Assembly (NCBI RefSeq): GCF_001750685.1
Contig: NZ_CP017269.1
Span: forward strand, 1,401,416-1,465,415
Length of the DNA stretch: 64,000 bases
Origin: Geosporobacter ferrireducens
GTDB lineage: Bacteria > Bacillota > Clostridia > Peptostreptococcales > Thermotaleaceae
Direction of reading: 5' to 3'
Position numbers and translations under genes: made by a program. Positions 1 through 8,897 of this stretch are shown here, in pieces. The notes under the pieces are model-generated. The model was not told the origin of the DNA and searched no databases. It worked only from the letters and a program-made list of their open reading frames with translations. Positions within the stretch are counted from its first letter, which is position 1. Each line of letters starts with the position of its first letter.

Positions 1-1385
1 CCTACAACATTAGCGTTCAGCAGTTGAAATTCAATTGTTGTAAAGGGGTCTACCATATCTACGTTTTGAAAGATAACATTCCCGCTAATAATGGCGCCAT
101 CTGTATAATTAGTATGTGTACTCACAGATGTCCCATTATCAAAAGTACCAATAACTGTTACGGGGCGCGCAACAAAAGCAGGACCCTGCATAAGATATAC
201 ATTTTCCGCAGCCTGACTGGTTTGAATGGTAACATTCCTTGGAACAGATGAAGCAAAGTTAGCTAAGGATGAATCTCCAAGTACCCATGGTCCTAATCCA
301 AGCAGTTGTACATGTCTTGCAGGGGGTATCAGAATATCTTCGTCAAAAGATGAATTCGCTGCAATTAAGACGATGCAACGGGCCCTCATACCTAACGTAA
401 CTGCAATTGGACTATTTGTAGCTGAATCAATCGCATCCTGCAAGGAATTAAAAGGTTCAGACGGTGTTCCATTACCTGGCCCTACAGCACTGGAATCAGC
501 CCAAACGATACACTCTTCTCCCCATTCAAATTCACCTGGTCCTGTTGCTCCTGTTGGACCTGCTGGACCCGTTGCTCCCGTCGAACCTGCTGGACCCGTT
601 GCTCCCGTTGGACCTGCTGGACCTGTTGCTCCTGTGGGGCCTGCTGGGCCTGTTGCTCCCGTCGGACCGGTTGGGCCTGTTGCTCCTGTCGGGCCTGCTG
701 GACCCGTTGCTCCCGTTGGACCCGCTGGACCTGTTGCTCCTGTGGGGCCTGCTGGGCCTGTTGCTCCCGTCGGACCGGTTGGGCCTGTTGCTCCTGTCGG
801 GCCTGCTGGGCCTGTGGCTCCCGTCGGGCCTGCTGGGCCTGTGGCTCCTGCCGGGCCCACTATTGACTCGAACTCAATAATAAGCGTAGGCCAATTTTCA
901 ACCATTCCATCCTCATATCCTCTGAATCCCATTAAACTCGTTTGGTCCTCAAATGTGGTAAGCAGTATTCCGTTATTGGGAAATAGGTCTTCATGCCAGC
1001 CTCGTACGATCGGAGTTAGAGTCAAAAAAATATAGTTTCCTACAAGGTCTTCAGACAGGGCTGCCTCAAATGCAGGTTCTCCTGCAACCGTCGGCTGGGT
1101 ATTCCAGGTCACTGTATTTTCTGAGAATCCGTTTAATAATCGTCGTGCCGTTAGTGGCTGTACACCAGGTACTATTTTTTGAAAAAAGAAGAGCCTTAAT
1201 GTGGCATTTGTAATAACCGATGCCGGTGGTATTGCACTTATATCAAATCTTAATAAGGTTCTAAATACATCTCCCGGCACTGCAGTTCGTCCAACAAAAA
1301 GGTTCTCTTGCGGGCCAAAGCTGGTGTTTGGCTGAAACTGCGATACAATGGTTGCATCTGTTGGCGTTAAAAACAATATGGGCAT
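1..1385 (-). CDS. Collagen-like spore-surface protein, DNRLRE-type N-terminus (3' end outside window)
   Basis: The frame is open from an ATG at 1385 to the window edge, about 461 residues, and is preceded by AAAGGAGGGA. Residues 1-175 form a beta-rich domain of the DNRLRE type ([25 protein letters not shown]) that is closely similar to the N-terminus of the paralogue at 2833-4353. About 36 Gly-X-Y triplets (GPTGATGPA type) follow. The visible C-terminal part resembles the start of a right-handed beta-helix domain ([41 protein letters not shown]). No signal peptide is visible, as is usual for exosporium proteins placed from the mother cell. A spore-surface filament role is inferred from the paralogue's BclB-type end. 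The Thr-rich triplets are plausible glycosylation sites for the neighbouring glycosyltransferase. Confidence 0.8.
   Translation of the reverse strand, partial: MPILFLTPTDATIVSQFQPNTSFGPQENLFVGRTAVPGDVFRTLLRFDISAIPPASVITNATLRLFFFQKIVPGVQPLTARRLLNGFSENTVTWNTQPTVAGEPAFEAALSEDLVGNYIFLTLTPIVRGWHEDLFPNNGILLTTFEDQTSLMGFRGYEDGMVENWPTLIIEFESIVGPAGATGPAGPTGATGPAGPTGATGPTGPTGATGPAGPTGATGPAGPTGATGPAGPTGATGPTGPTGATGPAGPTGATGPAGPTGATGPAGSTGATGPAGPTGATGPGEFEWGEECIVWADSSAVGPGNGTPSEPFNSLQDAIDSATNSPIAVTLGMRARCIVLIAANSSFDEDILIPPARHVQLLGLGPWVLGDSSLANFASSVPRNVTIQTSQAAENVYLMQGPAFVARPVTVIGTFDNGTSVSTHTNYTDGAIISGNVIFQNVDMVDPFTTIEFQLLNANVV
533..860 (-). repeat. Collagen Gly-X-Y coding repeat, copy 1
   Basis: This is a tandem 9-bp periodic coding array of about 36 triplets, dominated by GPTGATGPA units, inside the first collagen-like gene. 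Third-position changes (cct/ccc, gtt/gtc on the plus strand) break perfect identity between units. Such arrays commonly vary in copy number between strains. Confidence 0.9.
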
Positions 1386-1460
1386 ATCACTCCCTCCTTT
1401 CCACTTCATACTATGTGGACAGCCATAATGTGTGAATATTCTCCATGCTCTTTCTATAAA

Positions 1461-1510
1461 GAAAAAAACAGCCCGCTATCTGCCTTGGTTTCGATTGAGA
1501 ATGGGCTGTT
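1461..1510 (-). terminator. Rho-independent terminator after the glycosyltransferase gene
   Basis: The 8-bp stem AACAGCCC/GGGCTGTT (1467-1474 with 1503-1510) is followed, on the minus strand, by a run of seven T. It begins 15 bp beyond the stop codon at 1525. Confidence 0.75.
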
Positions 1511-1524
1511 CTATTGCTCTATAT

Positions 1525-2619
1525 TTACGATTTAGCAATATCATGGATCTTCAGGATGTCTTCAAAATATCTTTTATTATATAAAACTCTTTCATCATTG
1601 GGTATATAGGCCCTAGCCTTTTCATTATGCTCATAGGCCAATTGATGCAATCCCATTCGATCATAGCAAACACTCAGCTGGATATGCGGCAGCCAGGTCC
1701 AACATGCATAACTTGTAAATCCCAGGCTGTCTGTAGGCCTTTCCAATTGTGTTGCGATTTGATACCAGGCAGCTGCCTGCTTAACCATGTTCTTATTCAA
1801 AAATAAAAATCCTATCCGGCAGCAAGCTTCTGCTCTAGGTACATCATAGTTGAAGGATTGTAAACTAAACTTCATTGCATTGTCCCAGTCTTTCAGATGA
1901 CTATAAATATCTGACAGCTTTCCGCATGCAGCAATATTATCTTCATACCAGCCCAATTTTGTATCTAAAAACTTAATATAATATTCTGCAGCCTCCTGAT
2001 GTCGTTGATGGTCCAAAAGTTCATTGGCATAATAATATAAATCTCTTGGGGAAAAAGCTTCACCTTTTTCCAATCGTCTCTCATATATTTCTATATTACG
2101 ATTCACAGTATCTGCACGTTCCTTTTTATGTGTAACCGCGATATCGCTATTAAAAATATTCCCTCCTACTACTAAACATTCATGTACAGCCCCTTCCCAG
2201 CGAAAATTTCTCGATCGTTTTACAAGGCGGTTTCTTTTTAAACTGGAGGTTACATTTCCTTTAGCATCAAAGGCTAAATGATAGTGCATAGCTACTGCAT
2301 CTACAGATGGATCTAGAGTCTTTTTTAACTCTAATAGTTTTTTCTGATCTGCTTCCATGAAAATATCATCTGCATCCAGCCACAAAATATATTCCATAGT
2401 AGCTTTTTCAAAAGCAAAATTCCGGGCAGCAGCAAAATCATCAATCCACTGGAAGTTATAAATTTTATCCGTATAATTTTGGGCAATACTCTTTGTGCTG
2501 TCTTCAGAGCCCGTATCCACGATAATGATTTCATCTGCAATTCCCTGGACGGAGTCCAAGCACCGCGCAAGGACTTTTTCTTCATTTTTTACGATCATGC
2601 ATAAACTGATCATTGGCAT
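1525..2619 (-). CDS. Family 2 glycosyltransferase with TPR-like C-terminus
   Basis: This 364-residue cytosolic protein has a GT-A fold start (MISLCMIVKNEEKVLARCLD), VDTGS at about 34-38 and a DADD metal/nucleotide-sugar site at about 82-85. The second half is helical with TPR-like spacing (repeated aromatic/small patterns from about residue 190). This architecture is common in Firmicutes for enzymes that modify proteins with sugars. The gene lies between two collagen-like genes on the same strand and has its own terminator, so I infer it starts or extends O-glycans on their Thr residues. The sugar donor cannot be read from sequence. The start ATG follows a GAGGTGG site. Confidence 0.85.
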   Translation of the reverse strand: MPMISLCMIVKNEEKVLARCLDSVQGIADEIIIVDTGSEDSTKSIAQNYTDKIYNFQWIDDFAAARNFAFEKATMEYILWLDADDIFMEADQKKLLELKKTLDPSVDAVAMHYHLAFDAKGNVTSSLKRNRLVKRSRNFRWEGAVHECLVVGGNIFNSDIAVTHKKERADTVNRNIEIYERRLEKGEAFSPRDLYYYANELLDHQRHQEAAEYYIKFLDTKLGWYEDNIAACGKLSDIYSHLKDWDNAMKFSLQSFNYDVPRAEACCRIGFLFLNKNMVKQAAAWYQIATQLERPTDSLGFTSYACWTWLPHIQLSVCYDRMGLHQLAYEHNEKARAYIPNDERVLYNKRYFEDILKIHDIAKS

Positions 2620-2785
2620 ACAACCACCTCACCATTCACAATATCTTAACATCTCAATATATCGTATTTTCGCACTCATAATTATGTGATTGAAACACTT
2701 TGTAGCTTAACCTTTTCATGAACAATCTTAAAGTCTCATAAAAACTTATAATATCGCTTACTTTTATGCTTCTTTTTGCAAAAAA

Positions 2786-2813
2786 TAAAGGCTCAACAAC
2801 CGCTGAGCCTTTA
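2786..2813 (-). terminator. Terminator after collagen-like gene 2
   Basis: The stem TAAAGGCTCA/TGAGCCTTTA with an 8-nt loop sits 20 bp past the stop codon. On the minus strand it is followed by T/A-rich sequence rich in T. Confidence 0.8.
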
Positions 2814-2832
2814 TTTTTATTAGAAAATCCGA

Positions 2833-4353
2833 TTAAACAATCGACACCCCTGCGCTGGCATAACCTGTAACAGTAGTAAGAACCGTTATACCTGTACCTG
2901 TTATTGTAAAGGCCATTAATAGGCGATCTTCAGGGGCAACAGGGATTACCAGACCATCAGTAAATCCAGTAAGAACCGTACCTGCTCCAACTATACCGCT
3001 GAGAGTTGGCGTTAGTGTTACAGTTGCACCTGGAATTGGAATAAAGGTGTTATCCGGTGCACCTGATATATATAGCTGTGCTGTTACGGTTACAGTCTCT
3101 GTCAAAAGAGCTAATGCTACCGTTGTGCTAAAGAATGCAGCAATAGAAGTAATTGTACCGGCACGTGGGACAGAAAATGCGAAATCTATGACTGGGAATA
3201 GCGGCGCGCCAGTAAGGTCTATCATTCCTCCGGCAGCACTAATGTTGCTAGCGGAGTTTCCAAATCCAACAAGACCGGCTGTGTCGACGAGTCCTCCTAC
3301 CGTTGTAGTCATTGCGACGGGTCCTCCCGACGCAAATGGAATGATTGCACTGCTGCCCGTCGCTCCTGTTGGGCCTGCCGGACCTGTCTCTCCTGTTGCT
3401 CCTGCCGGACCAGTTGCTCCGGTTGGGCCTGCCGGGCCGGTTGCTCCTGTTGCTCCTGCCGGGCCTGTCGCTCCTGTTGGACCTGCCGGGCCTGTCGCTC
3501 CTGTTGGACCTGCCGGGCCTGTCGCTCCTGTTGGACCTGCCGGGCCTGTCGCTCCTGTTGGACCTGTCGGGCCTGTTGGACCTGCCGGACCTGCCGGGCC
3601 TGTCGCTCCTGTTGCTCCTGCCGGACCAGTTGCTCCTGTTGGGCCTGCCGGGCCTGTCGCTCCTGTTGGACCTGCCGGACCAGTTGCTCCTGTTGGGCCT
3701 GCCGGGCCTGTCGCTCCTGTTGGACCTGCCGGGCCTGTCGCTCCTGTTGGACCTGCCGGACCTGTCGCTCCTGTTGGGCCTGCCGGGCCTGTCGCTCCCG
3801 TTGGACCCGTCGGACCTGTCGGACCTAAAGCAAATTCAAACTCAATAATAAGGGTCGGCCAGTTTGGAACATTGCCATCTTCATAGCCTCTAAATCCCAT
3901 TAAACTGGTTTCTGTCTCTATGGTAGTAAGCATCAATCCATTATTGGGGAACTGTCCACTATACCAGTCTTGCACCAGACCTGTTAAATCCAGGTAAATA
4001 TAATCACCTACGAGATCGTCAGCCAACAGGGTCTCATAGGCATACCCTCCTGCAGTATTCGGCTGTGTATTCCACGTTACTGTATTTTGAGAAAACCCAC
4101 TTAATAATCTTCTGGCTGTCAAGGGTTGTATGCCCGGTGCGATTTTTTGGAAAAATAAAAGTCTTAACGTAGCTTTCGTAATAAAGGCTGTTGGTGGAAT
4201 TGCACTTATGTCGAAATTTAAAAGGCTTCTAAATACATCATTGGGTGCAAAAGTTCGTCCCACCAGCAGATTTTCTGCAGGTCCAAAGTTTTGGTTTGGC
4301 AGCAGTTGCAATATTACTGCTGCATCTGTAGGTGTTAAGAACAATATAGGCAA
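2833..4353 (-). CDS. Collagen-like protein with DNRLRE-type N-domain and BclB-type C-terminal domain
   Basis: The protein is about 506 residues. Residues 1-175 are a DNRLRE-type domain like that of the paralogue at 1-1385, then come about 52 Gly-X-Y triplets, then a roughly 170-residue C-terminal domain ([49 protein letters not shown]). That last part is characteristic of the exosporium BclB-related C-terminal family, a trimerising tip domain. I choose the TTG at 4353: GGGAGGG lies eight bases upstream, and the product then begins [11 protein letters not shown], matching [11 protein letters not shown] of the paralogue. An upstream ATG at 4368 overlaps that ribosome site. Location on the spore surface is inferred from the domain family. 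Confidence 0.85.
   Translation of the reverse strand: MPILFLTPTDAAVILQLLPNQNFGPAENLLVGRTFAPNDVFRSLLNFDISAIPPTAFITKATLRLLFFQKIAPGIQPLTARRLLSGFSQNTVTWNTQPNTAGGYAYETLLADDLVGDYIYLDLTGLVQDWYSGQFPNNGLMLTTIETETSLMGFRGYEDGNVPNWPTLIIEFEFALGPTGPTGPTGATGPAGPTGATGPAGPTGATGPAGPTGATGPAGPTGATGPAGPTGATGPAGPTGATGPAGATGATGPAGPAGPTGPTGPTGATGPAGPTGATGPAGPTGATGPAGPTGATGPAGATGATGPAGPTGATGPAGATGETGPAGPTGATGSSAIIPFASGGPVAMTTTVGGLVDTAGLVGFGNSASNISAAGGMIDLTGAPLFPVIDFAFSVPRAGTITSIAAFFSTTVALALLTETVTVTAQLYISGAPDNTFIPIPGATVTLTPTLSGIVGAGTVLTGFTDGLVIPVAPEDRLLMAFTITGTGITVLTTVTGYASAGVSIV
3350..3826 (-). repeat. Collagen Gly-X-Y coding repeat, copy 2
   Basis: About 52 Gly-X-Y triplets are encoded with 9-bp and 18-bp periodicity, mostly GPTGATGPA with occasional GAT or GPA interruptions. 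The DNA is near-identical over long stretches to the array at 533-860, in the same orientation, so the two can recombine across the intervening glycosyltransferase gene. Confidence 0.9.
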
Positions 4354-4661
4354 AATAATCCCTCCCATTCAAATATTTCTTTCCCTTTATAACCTGCAAG
4401 CCTGCTCATTCTTTTTGTCTTCTGTTCCTAGTGTCTCAAGACCAATACAATATTCTAAAGTATTCTACAGCACACGCCTTACTTCTTAAATCCTGTCCCA
4501 ATACATATATATTCTCACAGAACAGATTTGCTACTGTTTTAGTCAGAGTACTAAAAAAGCCCACACTACACTTTAAAAAAGATCGTAGTGTCTGCTTCAC
4601 CAGCAGTCACTACGATCTTTTTTAGACAGATTATATTCTTAATACTTAATGCGTATATCCT
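4354..4661. other. Intergenic region between metF-like and collagen-like genes
   Basis: About 300 bp without a supported gene. It holds the upstream region of the collagen-like gene at its left end and a strong terminator at its right end. Short open frames here lack ribosome sites and homology. Confidence 0.6.
4575..4625 (-). terminator. Strong terminator after metF-like gene
   Basis: A stem of about 16 bp (AAAAAAGATCGTAGTG paired with its complement) has T-runs on both sides, so it could stop transcription from either direction. It lies about 37 bp beyond the reductase stop. Confidence 0.85.
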
Positions 4662-6206
4662 CTATTCATTCTCTTTTGTTTTACTATTGTAATCTCTGTC
4701 ATTAAAATAATTCAACCACGAAGAGGTTCTGTATAAATCCCAGTTACAAGGTGGTATATAGCCTTTCTTCATGCTTTCTTCCTTTCCGGCAGCTTTAAAT
4801 TTTTCATACATGGTTACATATATACATTTTTGTTTTTCCGGATAAACCTCACACCATCCATCCCGGCTTCCTCCACAGGCTCCATTTCTCTGTTGTTTGG
4901 CACATTGCGACATGGGACATTGAAAGGCTAACTCATGCATGGCACAATCTCCACAAAAACAACATTCATTGGTAATGGTTTTTGTCATATATTCAAAATA
5001 AGTAAAGGGTTTTTTCAAGAAAGTTTTATCTATAACACGAGCAGTCGTTCTAATTACAGGGAATAGTGATGATTTCTGATTAAACCCCACTTTATGAACC
5101 ATATGAAACATAGCATCTAAAATAGACGATTTAGCCGACCCCGTTTTTGTTCTATCCACTGGATTGTTTGTATTCAATTCAGTCGTCTCATCTTTTTCAA
5201 AGAAGTAAAAACCATCCCGCTGCGGATAATTAAATTCTGCAATGAGTTCCATCCAATTCGGTGCCAGCTCCTCACCCTTATCTAAAATGTATTGTATATC
5301 CGAATATTCGAGGCCATGTCCTGCAATGGTTACACCATCATACTTTAATCCCTTGAGAAGCGCATAAAGCTTTGCTGCCCTTAGCAGCTGGGGCTCTTTT
5401 GAATTGCCGTATTTTTGTTTTTCATTATGAAGAGGAAACATCATTTCGTCTGTAACCACACAGCCCGGAATCTTATTCTTGTTCATGAGCTTTGCTACCG
5501 GTAAGGATAACACAAATATATTTCCAAGCAATGGAATATTAAAATTGTTCAGGTCCATATATTTACGAAGCTCATCAAATTTTCTGGCATCATATCCTAG
5601 CTGCGTTATAATAAATTTAGCCCCATTGGCAATTTTTTTGTGTAGTTTATAGTACTGCGCCATTACCTCCCCTTCTTTTAGCTTAAAAGGTGAAACCACA
5701 GCTCCTCCAAAAAACTCCGTTGCCTGCAGTTTTATCTTCCCTTTATGTCCATGGATTTCCAAACCCTGATTCATTTTTTCAATCATTCGAAGGGTATGCA
5801 CTGCATCAAGATCAAATACCGGTTTGGGCCTGCCTGAAAAACCTTCTGTCGTGTAGTCTCCCGTCATCACCAGCAGGTTCTTAAGCTCAGATCGGGCCAG
5901 TGCATGCAGCTCACTTTCTATATCATTTCTATTTTTATCTTTACAGGTAAAATGAATTAAGGTTTCAATACCCAGCTTTTTTGCTTCCATTGCCAGTGGA
6001 TATGGCAGTATAGCAGGTTTCCCACTTGGATTGTCTGTGATGGTAATTCCGTTAATTCTTGAATCCTTCGCTGCCAATTCAGCCATTTTCAGTACCTGAT
6101 CCTGGGACTGTTCCCATGCCCCTCGCCCCGGAACCAACTCCCAAACTACAGCAAATTTCTCCGGTTCATATAAAGCGTCACGAAAAGAAAGTTTTTCAGT
6201 TGACAT
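4662..6206 (-). CDS. Methylenetetrahydrofolate reductase fused to a MetV-type zinc/cysteine domain
   Basis: The 514-residue product joins two parts. The N-terminal 300 residues are a MetF-type TIM barrel that would reduce methylene-THF to methyl-THF (WELVPGRG, ITITDNPSGKP, THFTCKDKNRND-like region, LLVMTGDY). The C-terminal 120 residues resemble the MetV/MTHFR C-terminal domain, with a cysteine cluster at about 415-465 (CCFCGDC, CPMSQCAK, ACGGSRDGWCEV). In acetogens and related anaerobes these are usually separate MetF and MetV subunits of the methyl branch. I choose the ATG at 6206, seven bases after GGGGGG; a GTG at 6221 also opens the frame. No other one-carbon genes are next to it, so a role in methionine supply or the Wood-Ljungdahl methyl branch is undecided. 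Confidence 0.85.
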   Translation of the reverse strand: MSTEKLSFRDALYEPEKFAVVWELVPGRGAWEQSQDQVLKMAELAAKDSRINGITITDNPSGKPAILPYPLAMEAKKLGIETLIHFTCKDKNRNDIESELHALARSELKNLLVMTGDYTTEGFSGRPKPVFDLDAVHTLRMIEKMNQGLEIHGHKGKIKLQATEFFGGAVVSPFKLKEGEVMAQYYKLHKKIANGAKFIITQLGYDARKFDELRKYMDLNNFNIPLLGNIFVLSLPVAKLMNKNKIPGCVVTDEMMFPLHNEKQKYGNSKEPQLLRAAKLYALLKGLKYDGVTIAGHGLEYSDIQYILDKGEELAPNWMELIAEFNYPQRDGFYFFEKDETTELNTNNPVDRTKTGSAKSSILDAMFHMVHKVGFNQKSSLFPVIRTTARVIDKTFLKKPFTYFEYMTKTITNECCFCGDCAMHELAFQCPMSQCAKQQRNGACGGSRDGWCEVYPEKQKCIYVTMYEKFKAAGKEESMKKGYIPPCNWDLYRTSSWLNYFNDRDYNSKTKENE

Positions 6207-6335
6207 CCTTCGTCCCCCCACAATATATCATTTGTATGATGTTTACCCGAATTTGCCGGCATAGTAACAAAGTTATTCTTTTAACAGGTTTGAGGTCCCC
6301 TGTATCGGTTTAGAAATACAACGCTCTATTTTATA

Positions 6336-6390
6336 TTGAGACGGTTAACATTCAACATTATAAGGGCAGACACAAGGCCTGCCCCTACCC
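6336..6390. repeat. Degenerate copy of the palindromic element found at 26687-26900
   Basis: The 21 bases at 6336-6356 match the 26880-26900 terminal repeat of the complete element at about 17 of 21 positions (shared core GTTAACATTCAAC-like). The hairpin at 6364-6390 (GGGCAG...CTGCCCC) is the same hairpin module seen at 26802-26823 in the other orientation. The opposite terminal repeat is not evident, so this looks like a relic. Confidence 0.6.
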
Positions 6391-6431
6391 ATTTTAAGTA
6401 TATATTTAAGATGTTATCTATCTTATATCTG

Positions 6432-7148
6432 CTAGTGCCCTACAGAACCACCCAGATAAGCCTCCGAAATTTCAGGACTACAAGCCAATTCCTTTGCATC
6501 TCCTGAAAGAACAATTCGTCCTGTTTCCAGTACATAGGCCTGGTGCGCAATAGACAGTGCCATATGAGCATTTTGCTCTACCAAAAGAATAGTGGTTCCC
6601 TCTTGGTTTAATTCTTTTATCGTTGAAAATATTGCCTGTACCAGAAGGGGTGCTAGCCCCATTGAAGGTTCATCCAGCAGCAGCAGTTTTGGCCTGGCCA
6701 TTAAGGCTCGGCCCATAGCCAGCATCTGCTGCTCCCCACCGCTTAAAGTCCCTGCCTGTTGCTTTATTCTTTCTAGTAATCGAGGAAATTTGTCAAAGAC
6801 ACGCTCCATGTCTTTTTTTATACCCGCCTTATCTTTTCTGAGATAGGCTCCCAGTTGAAGATTTTCCAATACGGTCATGGCAGAAAAAATTCTTCGGCCC
6901 TCCGGTACCTGTGAGATACCCATGGCCATGATGTTCTGCGCAGCCATGCTTTGGATTTCCGTATTTTTAAAAGCAATTGTTCCGCTCTTCGCTTTGTTCA
7001 AACCGGATATGGTTCTTAAAATCGTTGTTTTTCCGGCTCCATTGGCGCCGATCAAAGTAACAATTTGCCCTTCCTCTACCTCTAATGAGATCCCTTTAAT
7101 CGCATGAATTCCTCCATAATATACATTCAAGTCATTTACCTTTAGCAT
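6432..7148 (-). CDS. livF: Branched-chain amino acid ABC transporter ATP-binding protein LivF
   Basis: This 238-residue ATPase of the LivF type has Walker A GANGAGKTT at about 36-44, signature LSGGEQQM near 137, Walker B LLLDEPS near 157, and the LivF hallmark GLAPLLVQAIF. It powers uptake with LivG on the cytosolic face of the LivHM channel. Its start overlaps the end of livG by 7 bp, so the two are translationally coupled. It is the last gene of the operon. Confidence 0.95.
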   Translation of the reverse strand: MLKVNDLNVYYGGIHAIKGISLEVEEGQIVTLIGANGAGKTTILRTISGLNKAKSGTIAFKNTEIQSMAAQNIMAMGISQVPEGRRIFSAMTVLENLQLGAYLRKDKAGIKKDMERVFDKFPRLLERIKQQAGTLSGGEQQMLAMGRALMARPKLLLLDEPSMGLAPLLVQAIFSTIKELNQEGTTILLVEQNAHMALSIAHQAYVLETGRIVLSGDAKELACSPEISEAYLGGSVGH

Positions 7149-7915
7149 ACTGGAACCTCCTCTCCTAGATAAGCTTCAATAACCCTAGGATTCGATTTGA
7201 TTTCCTGAGGTGTTCCATGGGCAATAATTTTTCCATAATCTAATACATAGATGCGTTCACAAACATTCATGACCAAGGACATATCATGTTCGATCAGCAG
7301 AATTGTCAAATCAAAATATTCTCGAATCCATTTGATTAATCCCAGCAATTCTTGGGTCTCCTGTGGATTCATTCCCGCTGCTGGCTCATCCAACAACACA
7401 AGCTTTGGCTTTGTTGCCAGTGCACGAGCAATTTCTAATCTTCGTTGTTCTCCATAGGGAAGATTTTTCGCATATTCCTGACTTTTATGATCCAATTTAA
7501 ATATTTTTAAAAACTCCAATGCTTTTTCAGTGATTTTTTTTTCTTCCTGTCTATATTTTTTTGTCTGTAATATACTATCCAATACACTGTAGCTTACATT
7601 TTGATGATAAGCAATTTTCACATTATCAATTACAGATAAATCTTTAAACAGTCGGATATTCTGAAAAGTTCTTGCAATCCCTTTTTGAGTAATCTCGTAA
7701 GGATATTGCCCTACAATACTTGCATCTAAAAAATTGATTTCTCCTGAGGTCGGCTGATACACACCGGTCAGCATATTAAAGGCTGTCGTTTTACCTGCAC
7801 CATTGGGACCGATCAATCCGATTAATTCACCCTTGTTCAAATAAATTTCAAATCCATTTACAGCAGTCAATCCACCAAAGGTTTTAATAAGTTGCTTTGT
7901 CTCAAGAATCGGCAT
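7142..7915 (-). CDS. livG: Branched-chain amino acid ABC transporter ATP-binding protein LivG
   Basis: This roughly 257-residue ATPase has Walker A GPNGAGKTT, the LivG-specific GIARTFQNIRLF stretch, signature LPYGEQRRLEIARAL (YGEQ in place of the usual SGGQ, normal in LivG) and VLLDEPAAGMNP. I choose the ATG at 7915 because GAGGTGGAG lies just upstream; a GTG at 7924 overlaps that site. The start lies inside the end of livM, indicating coupling. Confidence 0.95.
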   Translation of the reverse strand: MPILETKQLIKTFGGLTAVNGFEIYLNKGELIGLIGPNGAGKTTAFNMLTGVYQPTSGEINFLDASIVGQYPYEITQKGIARTFQNIRLFKDLSVIDNVKIAYHQNVSYSVLDSILQTKKYRQEEKKITEKALEFLKIFKLDHKSQEYAKNLPYGEQRRLEIARALATKPKLVLLDEPAAGMNPQETQELLGLIKWIREYFDLTILLIEHDMSLVMNVCERIYVLDYGKIIAHGTPQEIKSNPRVIEAYLGEEVPVC

Positions 7916-8897
7916 GCTCTCCACCTCTATTCTTTGATGATTTAAAGTTTAATTTTGAATTCGTAAGCAAATCCAGTGAAAATTCTTTTCTTCCGAATAA
8001 GCCTTGCGGTCTGAATAGCATAATTCCAATCAACATCAATGCATAGATGACCATTCTGAGCTCATTAAAACGACGAAGTGCTTCTGAAACGAAAGTTAGC
8101 AATATGGCTGCAGAAATAGAACCGGTGATACTGCCTAAACCGCCCAATACGACCATCAGCAGGATCTCTACAGAAAAAGTCATGCTGAAAGTAGCTGGAT
8201 GCAACAAACGAATTAAGTGCCCTAATACCGCCCCGCCAACACCAGCGAAAAATGCACCGAAAGTAAAGGCCATTACCTTATATTTCGTTGTATTGATCCC
8301 CATGGTTTCTGCAGCAATCTCATCCTCTCGTATTGAAATACACGCCCGTCCATGGGAAGAATTCATGAAATGTACGATATATACAACGGTTAAGACCGCC
8401 AGCATATATGCCCATAGAAAATTCGTATACCCAGGGATTCCCCACATACCTGCCGCAGCACCTACATATTTCCAATTTAAAAATAGAACACGAATGATTT
8501 CCCCAAAACCGAGGGTAGCAATCGCAAGATAGTCACCCTTTAACCGCAAGGTCGGTAAACCGATCAAAAACCCAGCAAGGGCTGCAACACACCCTCCCAC
8601 CAACAATGACACCGTAAATAAAATGGGGGCAGGTAAAGGTAATTGCAATCGCGTAGTGATAATGGCAGAGAAGTAACCGCCTACAGCCGCAAAACCTGCA
8701 TGACCTAATGAAAACTGTCCTGTAATTCCATTAATTAAGTTAAGGCTGGTAGCCATAATGATAAATATACTCATCATCGTCAACACCTGTGCATAGTAGG
8801 CATTCAGCACGCCATTCCAGATGAGTAACTGAAGGATGATTCCTAAAGCGATTGCTCCGACAACAACGATTAATCTTTTCTTATCCATAGCGTTCAC
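7902..8897 (-). CDS. livM: Branched-chain amino acid ABC transporter permease LivM
   Basis: This 331-residue inner-membrane permease has about eight to nine hydrophobic segments, GQFSLGHAGFAAVGGYFSA (the LivM signature), and TLRLKGDYLAIATLGFGEI. It forms the channel with LivH. The GTG at 8897 abuts the livH stop; an ATG at 8888 is an equally possible start. The C-terminus is charged and overlaps livG. Confidence 0.95.
   Translation of the reverse strand: MNAMDKKRLIVVVGAIALGIILQLLIWNGVLNAYYAQVLTMMSIFIIMATSLNLINGITGQFSLGHAGFAAVGGYFSAIITTRLQLPLPAPILFTVSLLVGGCVAALAGFLIGLPTLRLKGDYLAIATLGFGEIIRVLFLNWKYVGAAAGMWGIPGYTNFLWAYMLAVLTVVYIVHFMNSSHGRACISIREDEIAAETMGINTTKYKVMAFTFGAFFAGVGGAVLGHLIRLLHPATFSMTFSVEILLMVVLGGLGSITGSISAAILLTFVSEALRRFNELRMVIYALMLIGIMLFRPQGLFGRKEFSLDLLTNSKLNFKSSKNRGGEHADS

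Noticed and set aside
226..1035. Plus-strand open frame rich in Gly, Pro, Val, Ala repeats
   Set aside because: It is the complement of the first collagen-like gene; the minus frame has a ribosome site, domains and a paralogue.
1386..1460. Sigma-K-like promoter (CATAGTATGA) upstream of the first collagen gene
   Set aside because: The match is partial and not repeated upstream of the second collagen gene, so spore-specific expression is inferred only from the protein family.
3350..3826. Tandem repeats resembling a CRISPR array or satellite
   Set aside because: There are no distinct spacers, and the 9-bp period is in frame as Gly-X-Y.
3047..3886. Plus-strand repeat-rich frames opposite the second collagen gene
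   Set aside because: Antisense shadow of GC-rich triplet repeats, with no ribosome site.
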